Positions 9,138 through 19,958 of a DNA stretch of 64,000 nucleotides are shown here, one piece after another. The stretch comes from Rhynchopus sp. YZ270_cl-10 (lineage: Eukaryota; Euglenozoa; Diplonemea; Diplonemida; Diplonemidae). Position 1 is the first letter of the stretch, and every line of letters begins with the position of its first letter. Below the pieces are notes generated by a model. The model was not told where the DNA came from, searched no databases, and saw only the letters and a list, made by a program, of their open reading frames with translations. A program made the translations under genes and the position numbers. The stretch spans positions 496,001-560,000 of the forward strand of contig OZ037900.1 of the NCBI GenBank assembly GCA_964035575.1. Reading direction: 5' to 3'.

Positions 9138-11773
9138 TCACAATAGGCCCAACCTCTGAGTTGCTTCCAACCCCCCTCCTCCTCCTCCTCCTCCCCCTCC
9201 CCCTTCCCCCCTCTGCTTCGGCGGCGGTCCCGGTGGTGGTGGAGCCACTCCTAAATCACAATGTACCGGCAATGCACCCCCTCCTCCACCTCGACCTCCA
9301 TTCTGTTCTAGCAACCTCGTACCGCTGAGGCTGCCACCAAGGACGTCCGAAGGGCGGGTGTGGTTTGAACCCCCTAGGATCGCTTCGTTGTCTTGTGTTG
9401 GTGTTGTTGTGATGGAGGGAGAGGGGCCGGGTGAATATGCTCGGGAGGCTTCGGGTTCCATGACGGTGACCTTGCGGGGAAGAGCGTTGCCAGTTCCATT
9501 TCCATTTGAAGCCCCTTGGTTATGTGTTGGTGCACCAGAAGGGTGACGTCTGAGAAGTGGTCTGCTCAGGTCCTGTGTATTGCTTCCTTGTTTGAGGCTT
9601 GCTGCAGAGGCGTTGCCCAGGTCGTCGCTGCTGCCGACCCCGCCAAGCGCTTTTAATGCTCCCTTTGTTTTGGAGAAGAGAGACATCGATTGTCTGGTTT
9701 GCCTTCGCTGTTCCATCCGTTCCAACTCCGTTGCAGGAAGACGGTTAGGATTGTCTGTGTTCAGCGCTCTCCTGGATAAACGCTTTTTTTTTAGTTCTTC
9801 CGACGCTTTTCCATTGTGGAGGGTTGGTGCAGGGAGGCTGATTCGGTTTTGCCTGGTCCAGGTGGTAAATTGGCGTGGTATTTCTCGGAGACATTCACGC
9901 GCGAGGACATCTTGGTCGAGGTGGCGGTGCTCACGGAAGGGAACGAATCCGACGATATCGCGTGTCATGACGTCGCCGTTTGAGGAGACCAGCGGGACGT
10001 CGTCGGCATCCAGAAGTCTCATCTTCGCGAAGTCCTCCCCCGACCCGACCCCAACGATGAGAATGCTGATAGGCAGTCCTGAAGCGGCTACAACAGCGTC
10101 GATGGTCTGGCGCATGTCTGAGATGGCACCGTCCGTGATGATAAGCAGGACCTGGTAAGACAGCTCCTCGGCCTCCATCTTCTCGCGGGCGATGCCGGAC
10201 ACCTTGCGGATGACGTGTGCAAGGTTGGTGGGCTCGATGGCGTCAACCTCCTTTAGGCAGGACCAGTACACCTCAGCGATGCCGTCGAGGCCGGAGACCT
10301 GTATAGAAAAGTTTATAAGATGATCCTAAGCCTCTCGCCTTAGATATAATGTTGTTCTTTGATAAATTGTTGGAGTAGTGTCGTTGCCTCGGTTGTGTCG
10401 CCGCAGTTGTGCAATCTCTACTTCCTTTTTAAGAAGACATGCAACCACTTCACCGTAAAAAAAATACAATTTTCAATTGTAAGTCATCTAAATCTCCCTT
10501 TTTTCTACCATACCTCCACACAATCCTGCATCATTGTGCACGGAAAGCAGTGACTAATGTTGCCATCTGGCAGGCGCGCACCAAACCCGTATACTGGAAA
10601 CTCCTGGTCCTGGTCATAGCAACACATGACACCCCCTACTGCCTCGATTGCCGCAACGTACTCATTTGTCTTGTTGTCCCCCTTACGGTAGTGTAGAGAG
10701 CGTTCTTGGTCGAAGGGTTTGTTCGACTTTGTAAAGTCTATCGCCACCGTCAGATTGATGTCAAACCCAGACCGCACAAAGTCCAAGAAGGTATGACACT
10801 TCTCCACCCGCAGCTGCATCACCGTCAGCACCCCCGACCTCGTGTACCCCGCATTGATCTTCTTTATGTCATCCACCAGCTCATACTCTCGGTACCCTTC
10901 CGACAGCAACGTAGCCAAATTCGTTCGGCACAGCCCTATTGGTGTCGGCCTCCCATTCACATCCCTGGTAAACGCCTCCAACACTAACAATGCGTTGTAA
11001 TCCCCTTTACAGAGCCGGTCAACCTTTACGTGAAGTGGGGAGTACTCAATTTCTGAAAGCTTTGAAGGAAACGCGCGGGATTCGGTTTTTGCTATGGTGA
11101 CTACCTCTTGGTCTACTACGCGGGAAACGGTGATGAATGGTTGGGTTTTAGCGAGAGTATGCGATGTGTGCAGATCTGACAGTTTAAACACAGCGACCAC
11201 CTCTTCTGGGACCGACTCTGTCTTTACTTCCGTTGCAGAGATGACTGCGTCTCCAATGTGCACACCGGTTTCTTCTTCAATAATAGGCGCATGGAAAGGA
11301 GATTCTGACCATAGGGTCGCAAGCTCCACCTTAACCTCTCCGAGGTAGCCTTGTTCCCGGAGAATTCCGAGTTTTGATTCTTCGTCGAAAAAACGGAAAC
11401 TAAGATGTTGAACTTCTTCGAATTTGTAAGGTACCACTATGGTATTTTCAAATTTTGGATTTGGGGTATTATATTGGGTTTCGGTTCGTCCAACTACGGT
11501 GCCAGAGTGGTTAAGGGAGTAAGGGTTTGTTGATGAAAGGGAGGTAGCCAATGTGTCTTCAAAAACGACAGCAAAGGCGTCGACGCGAACAATGGTAGGG
11601 GCAGGAGAAGAAGGGGTGGAAGATGCTGTTGTGCCAAGTCCACGTGCCTCAATTGAAAGGGAAACCATAATAGGGTTCCCCGCCGCATCTTTATCACGGA
11701 TTAACGCTTTTACTTCGTCCATCTCATCGTCGTCCCAGTCCCCTTCGTTGACATCGCTCGCACAGCAACCCAT
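9138..11773 (-). CDS. Copine (two C2 domains plus copine-type VWA), 2 exons
   Basis: Exon 1 is 11773-10514 and exon 2 is 10298-9138, giving 806 residues; the donor is GAG|GTATGG and the acceptor ATACAG|GTC, phase 0. Residues 1-4 are MGCC, a likely N-myristoylation plus palmitoylation signal, which is unusual since animal copines lack it. Two C2-like domains fill about residues 35-320, and the copine VWA domain starts near 335 with VAIDFTKSN (D346, T348, S350, a MIDAS variant typical of copines). The exon join restores DCVE-VSGLDGIAEVYWSCL, matching the family's NPxVxGxxGxLxAY region. After the VWA domain (ending near residue 580) there is a long low-complexity tail with a Gly run (nine or more) and Pro run. 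Copines bind phospholipid in a Ca2+-dependent way. The 215-base intron carries two dispersed repeats. Confidence 0.92.
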
Positions 11774-11835
11774 GCGGGGAAGGACGGTGGTGATATGAGA
11801 ATGGAAAGGAAGAAAAAAGGATAAAAAATGGTCAA
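11774..11835 (-). promoter_or_regulatory. CT-rich leader of copine gene
   Basis: Minus-strand pyrimidine tract (TCCTTTTTTCTTCCTTTCC) 25-60 bases upstream of the ATG. No AG lies between the tract and the start codon, so it is not a splice acceptor for this ATG; a promoter or 5' UTR element fits better. Confidence 0.4.
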
Positions 11836-12569
11836 AAATGAACCAATCGTCTCAAGGGTTTCACCTGAGGGCTCTCCCCCCACCAAAGGGGGGGGAGCAG
11901 AGGGGGGAAGAGAGCAGCGTTGGTTTAGTACAGCGCCCCAAAAGTTTAGTACAGGTTTAATATAAGTTTAGTACGGTTTAGTACACCTGTTTTAACACCC
12001 TTGTATTAAACCTGCCAACTGGGGGAGAGAGAGAGAAAGAGAAAGAGCGAGAGAATGTGAGAAAAATCTTAGGTTTTTTTTGTGTCGGAATATACACTCT
12101 TAGACCGAATGGTAGGGGAGGAGACAGAGAAGAGGGCCTTAGGGTCAGAACCCAAATAAACTGGTAAAAAAAAAAATTCCAATTTATATGGGAAGCGACA
12201 GAAGGAGAGGAGGGGGTGTAATAAAAGAGAGAAAAAAATGGGAAGGGAGAGTGTGGTGTTTTCGTGTGTATGTGTCCCACCCACCTTCTGCTCCAACAAA
12301 TTCCCTGTGGGTGGTAGGTGTGGTGGTTAAAAAAGTTGGGTGGTAACAAAAAAACGTTATAGGGGGGGTCAACAAAAGGTCTTAAACGTTTGAATCATTG
12401 TGCCCACCACAGAGTATTTGTCCTGCTAAAGAACGGGGGATAATATGGGTGGCTTTCTCTTGTTTTGCTCCTCAGCTTTTCCTCTGAATGCTTGCGGCTT
12501 CGACTTAGCTGATGTCAACATTGCTGAAAACTGCTCGCCAACTGTGGTCGACGCATCCACAGTGTGGTG
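11836..12569. other. Spacer between copine and ankyrin genes
   Basis: A run of near-repeats of AGTTTAGTAC occurs at 11923-11985 (four to five units of about 15-20 bases). A polypurine stretch (GAGAGAGAGAAAGAGAAAG) lies near 12028-12055. No gene recognised. Confidence 0.45.
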
Positions 12570-14525
12570 TCATTCTTCTGCACCGTGCTCGAGGAGAATC
12601 TGCACCACACCTGCATGCTGCTTCTGCCTCGCAATGTACAACGCAGTGTGGCCCGACAAATTTCTGTGGTTCACATCCACCTCCCGGAAGCTCGCAAGAT
12701 AGCGCACAATCTCAGTGTATCCATCACGTGCCGAACGGATAAGACTTGTTTCACTGCTGTCGTCAACCACACACACATCCGCACCTGCTTCGACCAACAT
12801 CTTCGCAATTTCGAGTTCCCCAACCTCACAAACACAGTGAAGAGGTGAACTTCCGTCGAAGCCCTTTGCCTCAATGTCAGCCCCTGCATTAATGAGCACC
12901 TGCACCACATTTGAGTGTTTCTTTAACACTGCGAGGTGCAGTGGAGTGAAGCCCAAGGTATTTGACTGATTCACGTCCATCTCCGGTGTGTACAGAAGAG
13001 TACGCACAGTCTCGGTGTGCCCATTGCCAGCCGCAAGGACAAGACAGGTGTTTCCATCGTTTGTGTAACACACACCCGCACCTGCTCTGATCAGCACCTC
13101 CACAGCCCGGATATGCCCACGCTGGCTCACCACGTGGAGTGGCGTCCGTCCGTCGCTGTTGTCTCTTGCCTCGATATCGGCTCCTGCATCAATGAGCACT
13201 TTCATCACGTCTGGATGGTTTTCCTGCGCTGCTGCGAGCACCGCAGTGAGGCCGTCATCAGCCTCGGCATCCACATCCACCCCCTTCAATCGGACAAGAT
13301 AGCGCGCAGTCTCAGTGTGTCCAAAGGCTGCAGCCATCCAAAAACACGTGCGTCCCATGTGGTCTCTGGCACACACACTTGCACCTGCTTCTACCAACAT
13401 CTTCACCATCGGCAGTTTCCCTTTCTCACTAGCAAAGACCAGAGGTGTCAGTGCGGACTTGTCCCTCACCTCGACATCTGCCCCTGCATCAATCAGCACC
13501 TCCACCACGTCTGGATGGTTTTCATGCACTGCCCAGAACAACGCAGTCCAGCCGAAGTCACATTTGTGATCCAAATCCACTTCCTTCAAACCCACAAGAT
13601 AGCGCACAGTCTCGGTGTGTCCAAATATTGCAGCATCCAGAAGACATGTGCATCCGTCCTTGTCAGCGGCGCGTACGTCTGCACCTGCTTCCAGCAACAT
13701 CTTCACCATCAGGAGATTCCCTTTCTCGCCAGCATACACCAGAGGTGTTAGTGAGTCCTCGTCTCTTGTCTCGATATCTGCCCCTGCATCAATAAGAACC
13801 TTCACCACATCTGGATGGTTTCGACGTACTGCACAGAACAACGCAGACCATTGGTCAGTAGCTTTGTGATTCACGTCCACATCCTTCAAACCCACAAGAT
13901 AGCGCACAGTCTCGGTGTGTCCATGATATGCCGCAAAAATAGGGCATGTGTTTCCGAAGTTGCACATAGCACACACCCCCGCACCTGCTTCGACCAAAAA
14001 TTTTACAACCGCGAGTGCTCCTGAACGGCAAGACCAGTGCAGAGGCGAACGCCCCATGTCGTCCTTTGTCTCGATGTCTGCCCCTGCATCAATGAGAACC
14101 TGACACACTGCAGGGTCTGCCCACATGGCTGGACAGGGACGGCCTTCTTCGTCCTCCTGCCCGTGTGGAACAAACGCGACGTTGCTGCAGACTGACTTCC
14201 AATGCTGCAAGAGGACCTCCGTGCACGCAGTGTGGTCTGCGTGGATGCACTCACTCAGCAGCATCCCGAAGTCCCTCTGCGCTGTCTCAACATACGAAAG
14301 AAGCAGTGCGAGGCATTCATCGTGGTTCCCTCTGCATGCCTCGTGCACAGCATCGAAGGACACCGTTTTGCTGGCTGTGTCTGGGCTGATCTTCTCGAGT
14401 CTCGCTCGCACGGCAGTTGTGTCTCCGTTCCTGGCAGCCTCCACCAAGACCTCGTCTGCAGAAATCTTTCTTCTCTTTGGTGGGTTCTCGTCAGGTGTGC
14501 TGTCTGTGTGCTGCTCCTGCGACAT
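12570..14525 (-). CDS. Ankyrin-repeat protein (about 15-16 repeats)
   Basis: A 651-residue single-exon protein starting MSQEQHTDSTPDENPPKRRK. The PPKRRKI near residue 15 could be a nuclear localisation signal. From about residue 140 to the end there are tandem ankyrin repeats with canonical features (GRSPLHWSCRSG, DVVKVLIDAGADIE). The repeats show a higher-order unit of about 100 residues, three ankyrins: NHPDVV.VLIDAGAD, then L.MVKML.EAGA, then GHTETVRYLVGLK.VD. This unit occurs about four times, evidence of segmental internal duplication. Ankyrin arrays bind other proteins; nothing shows the partner or an enzymatic domain. Ends GVVQILLEHGAEE. Confidence 0.93.
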   Translation of the reverse strand: MSQEQHTDSTPDENPPKRRKISADEVLVEAARNGDTTAVRARLEKISPDTASKTVSFDAVHEACRGNHDECLALLLSYVETAQRDFGMLLSECIHADHTACTEVLLQHWKSVCSNVAFVPHGQEDEEGRPCPAMWADPAVCQVLIDAGADIETKDDMGRSPLHWSCRSGALAVVKFLVEAGAGVCAMCNFGNTCPIFAAYHGHTETVRYLVGLKDVDVNHKATDQWSALFCAVRRNHPDVVKVLIDAGADIETRDEDSLTPLVYAGEKGNLLMVKMLLEAGADVRAADKDGCTCLLDAAIFGHTETVRYLVGLKEVDLDHKCDFGWTALFWAVHENHPDVVEVLIDAGADVEVRDKSALTPLVFASEKGKLPMVKMLVEAGASVCARDHMGRTCFWMAAAFGHTETARYLVRLKGVDVDAEADDGLTAVLAAAQENHPDVMKVLIDAGADIEARDNSDGRTPLHVVSQRGHIRAVEVLIRAGAGVCYTNDGNTCLVLAAGNGHTETVRTLLYTPEMDVNQSNTLGFTPLHLAVLKKHSNVVQVLINAGADIEAKGFDGSSPLHCVCEVGELEIAKMLVEAGADVCVVDDSSETSLIRSARDGYTEIVRYLASFREVDVNHRNLSGHTALYIARQKQHAGVVQILLEHGAEE

Positions 14526-16520
14526 GGTTTGTGAAGATGTTGATATTGTTGTGTTAGAATATTTCTTGTGGAGGTTGTGAGGTGAGTAGTGACATCGTTA
14601 ACAAGACCGAGAAGGGAGGGGCGTGAGGTGCCAGAAGAAAGGTAGGAAGCAAAAAGGTTTTCATGAAACCCCTTTTTTTACCAGGCCAAATTTCTCGCAA
14701 GTGTGGAACACTCCGGTACTTCTTTCCTTCCCGCAAAAGGGGTTTGTTTGTAGGTTACAGTTTTGAGGCCTCTTTTGTAAAGATGAAGTGTGGTGGAGGG
14801 GAAAACACATGAAGGGACGACTTTTTTTGAAAACTTGGTTGTAATAGTGACACCCGAGGATGAGCTCCACTTTTTTTTTGCTTTTCAGGGACTACAGTGA
14901 GACAAAGAAAAACTTTTTTTTTTGTGGGGGGTGGGGAACAATGAACGGAGAGAATCAATTTGAATGAATTTTCTGCACGTCTTTATGTAAAAAGAATACT
15001 CGGCAAATTTGTTCATTTTTATTTCCCCCTATTTTTTCAAAAATATAATATAACCCCACCTCTTTGTGGAGGGTGTGGATTTTGTGGGATTGTGCGGGGG
15101 TATTGTTCTCTTTTTTTCGAGAAAGAACCCCTTGGAGTGTGCGGGGGGGTTTTTTGAATGGGTTTTTATGATTTCTTTTTTTTTTGTTATTGTATAGAAA
15201 ATCACATAACACCTACTGTATAAAGATCTGTACTCAATATCGGCCGAAAGCCTTTTTACTACGGAAAGTATAGACGCAATGTGTTATTTTGCTTTGTGCT
15301 GGTTGGTATGGGGAGGGGGGGGATAATATATCAAGTGAACCAGCCATGCTCATAATGACCCTTCCAAAGGCGGTTTCTATGCTAGTGACACATTATGCAA
15401 AAAAGAGAAGTTGAAATATAATCTTGACTTCAGGATCACCTGATTTTGACCCATATTTGCTGGTGTTTGCCAACCGTTTACTGGACTAAAAAAAAATCAT
15501 AATTTATGATATATTTTTTGAACGAAGTTGTCCATCGGCATCTTCTTTGCTTTTTATTGTTTTTCCACCTAATCTTACCTAAAAAAATGAGGTGTTTTTG
15601 GTGGGGTTTGGTGGATTAAAACCACTTTTAACACCACTAAACTCCACATTTCAGGCCAAATTTTAGTATGGCTTTTCGGAGGAGTGAATTTTGCTTTTTC
15701 TTAAGGGGGAGGAGGAGGAGAAAAGGGCACGATGCATCAGAGCCTCTCCTGCTTTCAGTCACCTCTGCCCAAAATAAGAACGTCAATTTGACTCTATAAA
15801 CCTCTCCTGTTTAAGTCAAATGTCGTCAACTCAAAGAATTATTTCAAAGAAAAGAAAACTTAAAAGGTGAATGTGCCTCTCATGCACATCAACAAGAAGA
15901 GAGAGAGAAAAAAGAGAAGTTGATAGTGCAAGTGTCTGGGACGCAGACACGTGACACTCCGCAGGTTATCGTAACCCAGGAGTGTTGCAAAAAAAAAAGC
16001 TAGGAAATATGAACCTAAGCTCTGAGTCTGTTTAGGTCACTTTTGGTCCACCTAAAAAATAAACTGTTTTTTTTTTCTCCCCGTTCAAAGCAGTGTCCGT
16101 ACCAATGTGTCTCAAACTAAGGTGAACTTCATTTAGCTCGGTGATGGGTGATTCACATGAATACGTGACACCACTCGCTATCGCTTGTGACGTCACTTTT
16201 ATGATTGTTGAGTTCCGATCGTTGTGTCACCCCACCACCGAAATAATGTTCACTTCATTCCACATGAGATACATAGTTACTTTTTTAATGGAAACTGCGT
16301 TCGAACGAAAAATAAAAGAGAAAATTTAAACGGTGTAAAAGTGCTCACACATCTTGTGCACTTGTCTAAAAGAAAGCGGAGTTGAGAGGGGGTTTAAAAA
16401 TATATCGCACTCGTTTTATAACAAACCAGCGCACAAAAAGGAAAATAGAACGGACAGATGAACTTAAGCCTCGCTTAGACACCAAAAGGGGGAAAAAAGA
16501 GGGGAAGAAAGGTACTCTCA
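14526..16520. repeat. Spacer with several dispersed repeats
   Basis: No gene supported. Contains an AGTGTAG/CTCCACT-type element (14820-14872), a GTGC-stem hairpin repeat (15866-15895), a GTTGATAGTGC repeat with the hairpin CTCCGCAGGTTATCGTAACC (15913-15990), a repeat fragment with CTAAGCTC (16010-16045), and another hairpin repeat (16448-16482). The rest is homopolymer-rich. Confidence 0.55.
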
Positions 16521-16522
16521 TA

Positions 16523-16839
16523 AGGGCTTAGTTATTTTTTTTTTTGGTACGCGTCCGGGACCCCCCTCAAATTTTGAGCGCGCGCGCGCAAAAAAAAATA
16601 AAATACCAAAAAAAAATAACTTGTTTTGGCTGCAAAATCAATGTTGTGCCCAAAAAAAAAAATTTCAAAAAAAAAATATTCGGAAAAAAAAATTGTTGAA
16701 ATTTTCCAACTTTTTTTTTTATACTTTTCTATGCACACCACACCGGCATATTTTTTTTTATTTTTTATTTTTTATTTTTGGATTTCCAAAAATTTGAGCG
16801 CGCGCGGACGCGTACCAAAAAAAAAAATAACTAAGCCCT
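16523..16839. mobile_element. MITE-like element, AGGGCTTAGTTA termini
   Basis: Terminal inverted repeats AGGGCTTAGTTA followed by a T run and GGTACGCGTCCG on the left, mirrored by CGGACGCGTACC, A run and TAACTAAGCCCT on the right. A second inverted pair, TTTGAGCGCGCGCG, lies inside. Length about 317 bases with A/T-rich core and no coding capacity. Confidence 0.8.
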
Positions 16840-18143
16840 AACTCTGCTTTTAAAAAAAAAATGAAAGATACATAAGCCCCGCCTCGAGGGGGCTTACAAA
16901 CATATCTTCTTTAAAAAATGGTGTAGGTTTCTGTTCGGTTCTTTTGTTCGTTTTATAGCCGAGGGGTTTTTGCGACAAAGAAAAAAGAGAAAAGTTTATA
17001 GGATGAATCCTAAGCTTCTCGTGTTTAGTCTGATTAGATTATTCTTTGGTTTATTCATCAGTCATTTGTTTTTTTTGTGTTAGCTTAAGATGAATCCTAA
17101 GCTTCTCGTGTTTAGTCACCTAATAAAAAAAAAGGGTCGGTCAAGATGAACCCAAGCCTAGTGTACTCGGCTGATGAAAAAAATACATCTATTTTCCCAT
17201 TGTCCCTAAGGAAATGCACATCCTTTCTTGTACTAAGAGTAGTAAAACCGTGGATGTGTTGTCATCTGTTCTTTTGTTGTGAATAGTTAATCGTCACAAC
17301 ATTATTTTTTTTGATAAATTGTTAGAGTAGTGTAGTTGCCTCGGTTGTGTTGCCACACAGTTGTGCAATCTCCACTGTCCTTTTTTTCCCCCATGCACAA
17401 CTTAAGCTCTGGATTTGGGGGGAGAATGTCGCAAAAACAATTGATCGGTACAACATTGTTGTTTTAGAGCGGTGCAACTCTGGTTTGTGGCGAGCGTCTG
17501 GAAAAATATCCAAAAAGAACAGAAAAAAGAAAAGTTTATAAGATGAATCTGAGCTCTCGTGCTTAGTCACCCAAAAAAAAAAAAAAGTGCGCGGATTGAG
17601 CTTTACCACGAACCAGAGTTGCACTGCCTTACAAAAAAGGGGGAGGGTTGATTTGGTATTTCTTTTTCAGTTTCACATTTTTTCACAAAAAAAATTGTTA
17701 TTTGATGTAGTCAAAAACCGAGTTTTTTTTTAAAGCCTTCCAGTCGAAGGACTGTCTTTACACGGGAAAAAGAAAAGAAAAAAACATCCAAAGAAAAATG
17801 TGTTTTCCTTCTTTTTCTGGCGCGCTTTTTAAGTTCAGAAAAGCCATTTCAAAAAAAAACCATCGTTTTGCGGTACAAATAATTATCATCAATTTTTCAA
17901 TATTATAACAAACGCACGCGTGTGTTGAACTCTAATGCAGTGAGAAGAGGACACAGGGGAAGGTGTTAAAAAACAAAACAAAAAAAGGGGGAAAGTTCAT
18001 CAAAAGACAAAAAAAAAAAACTAAATATGTCTGGCCTCACGGGCACAAACAGGTACCACATCTTTCATATCAAAACATTGTGTGGAAAAGAAAACTCGAA
18101 AATCGATGTGCACACTTCTAAAAAAAACAATAGCTTTCATGCA
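16840..18143. repeat. Spacer rich in hairpin repeats
   Basis: Four hairpin repeats in the same orientation (about 16985-17040, 17078-17120, 17142-17172, 17526-17570), an ATTATTCTTTGGTTTATTCA segment (17029-17079) repeated at 21893-21940, and an AGTGTAG/CTCCACT element (17308-17380). No gene recognised. Confidence 0.6.
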
Positions 18144-18254
18144 TGGTGTGATCACCAAACGGATTCTCCGTCCCCGAAGGTGCTCCGCAAATCTTAATAT
18201 AGCCCGAAACAGTTCTCCGTGGTTCTCCCGTGGGCTGTCCGTACCTTCACACCA
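18144..18254. mobile_element. MITE-like element, TGGTGTGA termini, copy 1
   Basis: Starts TGGTGTGATCACC and ends TTCACACCA, inverted ends of at least 8 bases that extend with mismatches to AAACGG / CCGTACC. The interior carries CTCCGCAAATCTTAATATAG and CCGTGGTTC blocks. A second, slightly longer copy lies at 21275-21419. Confidence 0.75.
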
Positions 18255-19151
18255 TTTCAGAAGAAAAAAAAATCACGCAGCTAAAAAGAGAGAAGTTGAG
18301 AGTGCAATCTCACTGTGGGTACATAAATAACTGTTGAATCTGCCTCGCGTGTGTACATCTTAAATGAACAGAACGGAGTAAAGGCTTGGTTGGACACACC
18401 TAACCCCCCCCTGCTCAAGTTAGCCAAAGAAAAGCTTGAAATATTCTTGCCTAAGAAAACAAAAACAAAAACAAAAACAAAAAACAAAGAAGAAAGAGCA
18501 GTTGAAAGTGCAGAACACTTCAACCGACGGACACAGGTGCTGGTAACAAAAAAGAAGAAAAAAACAAAAAAACAAAAAAAAAAGGTACATTAATCTCACC
18601 CTCATTGACGATATCCTTGCAATAAGGGGATTCCCTTTTTTTTCATTTTCAAAAAAAAAAATTTGCCTTTTTTGGAACACCTCAAATTCACTCATATTTT
18701 ACACAAGAAAAATACAACGAAAAAAATAGACACTCTATCTGGAAGAACAAAAAGGCACATTGGGGTCTCGGATATATCCTGATCACATGGAACAAAAAAA
18801 AAGAAAAGGAAAAGAAAAGAAAAGAAATGCAAGATGAATGTGCCTCTCTCTCTCTCTCCCGCACACCCTTTTAAACAGGGGAAAAAAAACGACAAAACCA
18901 AAAGCTTTCTCTCGAAAACCAATTATATCAGTCGCTATCACCTTTTTGGGGAAATATTTTTTTTTTGTAAAATTGTTGGAATAGTGTAGCACCTTGTATG
19001 CAAGCTCCACTGTTTTGTAAACTGAGTTGGAGGCTTTTTGAAAACTTGGTTGTATTAGTGTAGCCACCCTAGACATAGCGTGTACACGAGTCGTATTAGG
19101 CTAGAGTGTGCTCCACTATACACGAGGTTTTTTTTTTTTAGTGTAGCCAAA
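18255..19151. repeat. Spacer with dispersed repeats
   Basis: GTTGAAAGTGC-type repeats (18296-18345 and 18494-18545), a GTGC-stem hairpin repeat (18830-18865), and two AGTGTAG/CTCCACT elements in a row (18960-19013 and 19034-19115). A/T-rich remainder, no gene. Confidence 0.55.
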
Positions 19152-19958
19152 TTATTTCTGCAGCTCAGATGAGAGGACTTGTTGGATTCCCACCAGCAGC
19201 TTCGCTAACTGTTCGGGCGACCGTTCGGACCCCGTCGGTCTTACCACCTCTACAGCCTCCTCCACCACGTCCTCAGAGGAGCTGCATGACACAGAGTCGT
19301 ATAGCAGCGACGCCGCCGCTGTTGTGGCCACATCCACCACCTCAGCGACCCCCACCGCCTGCACCACACCCCCTTTGGCATCCTGCACCACACTCCGCAC
19401 AGGAGGCGCCTCCACAAAAGACTTTCCCCGACTCTGTGCTTCCCTTGCCACGACACGGATTAAATCTTTGTGTCTCGTCCCCAAACGGTGTGCGTCCATT
19501 TGCCCCGCACTGTTGCACACCACCTTGCAGTATGTACAACGGAAGGTGTGCACCGTGGCGGCAAGCCTTTCACGCTTTTCCTTCTTGCGGACGAAGTCCT
19601 CTGGTGGGGTGCGGCGGCGCTCTTTGAGAACCCCGGACCAGGAGAGGGTGATTCCGAAGGCTTTAATCTGTTCGGAGAGACGTACGGGGCAGACCCAATG
19701 TGCGATGTGCATCCACCGTTGCGAGAACGCCTCACAGTCAGCCTCCCACACATCCGCATCCACAGCACCCTCCCCAGCGGAAGTAACGATGCCTCTCACC
19801 AGAGCGCCAAACTCATCCCCACACACGGCAAGCTCCCCGCCGTCCACTCCGCCTTCCGCAGTGCGAAACCCCTTTTTGACCAGACGGGTACAGAAAAATT
19901 CCTGCAGCGACTCCACCACATCGTCCGTCTTTGCAACACTCTGCGGATGGTGAACCAT
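19152..19958 (-). CDS. C2H2 zinc-finger protein
   Basis: A 268-residue single-exon protein. One zinc finger is visible at residues 139-163: C141, C144, H157, H163 (C-x2-C-x12-H-x5-H) in RCTYCKVVCNSAGQMDAHRL. The long H spacing and the AHRLGTRH ending are like the U1/matrin type that often binds RNA, though DNA binding is possible. Residues 1-110 look helical, with a hydrophobic region (MHIAHWVCPVRLSEQIKAFG). The C-terminal third is acidic and Ser/Val-rich. No signal peptide or membrane segment. Start is the first ATG of the frame (MVHHPQSVAK). Function beyond nucleic-acid binding is unknown. Confidence 0.75.
   Translation of the reverse strand: MVHHPQSVAKTDDVVESLQEFFCTRLVKKGFRTAEGGVDGGELAVCGDEFGALVRGIVTSAGEGAVDADVWEADCEAFSQRWMHIAHWVCPVRLSEQIKAFGITLSWSGVLKERRRTPPEDFVRKKEKRERLAATVHTFRCTYCKVVCNSAGQMDAHRLGTRHKDLIRVVAREAQSRGKSFVEAPPVRSVVQDAKGGVVQAVGVAEVVDVATTAAASLLYDSVSCSSSEDVVEEAVEVVRPTGSERSPEQLAKLLVGIQQVLSSELQK

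Noticed and set aside
15966-15990. Functional tRNA gene at the T-arm-like hairpin
   Set aside because: No acceptor stem, anticodon arm or A box of proper spacing can be drawn around it.
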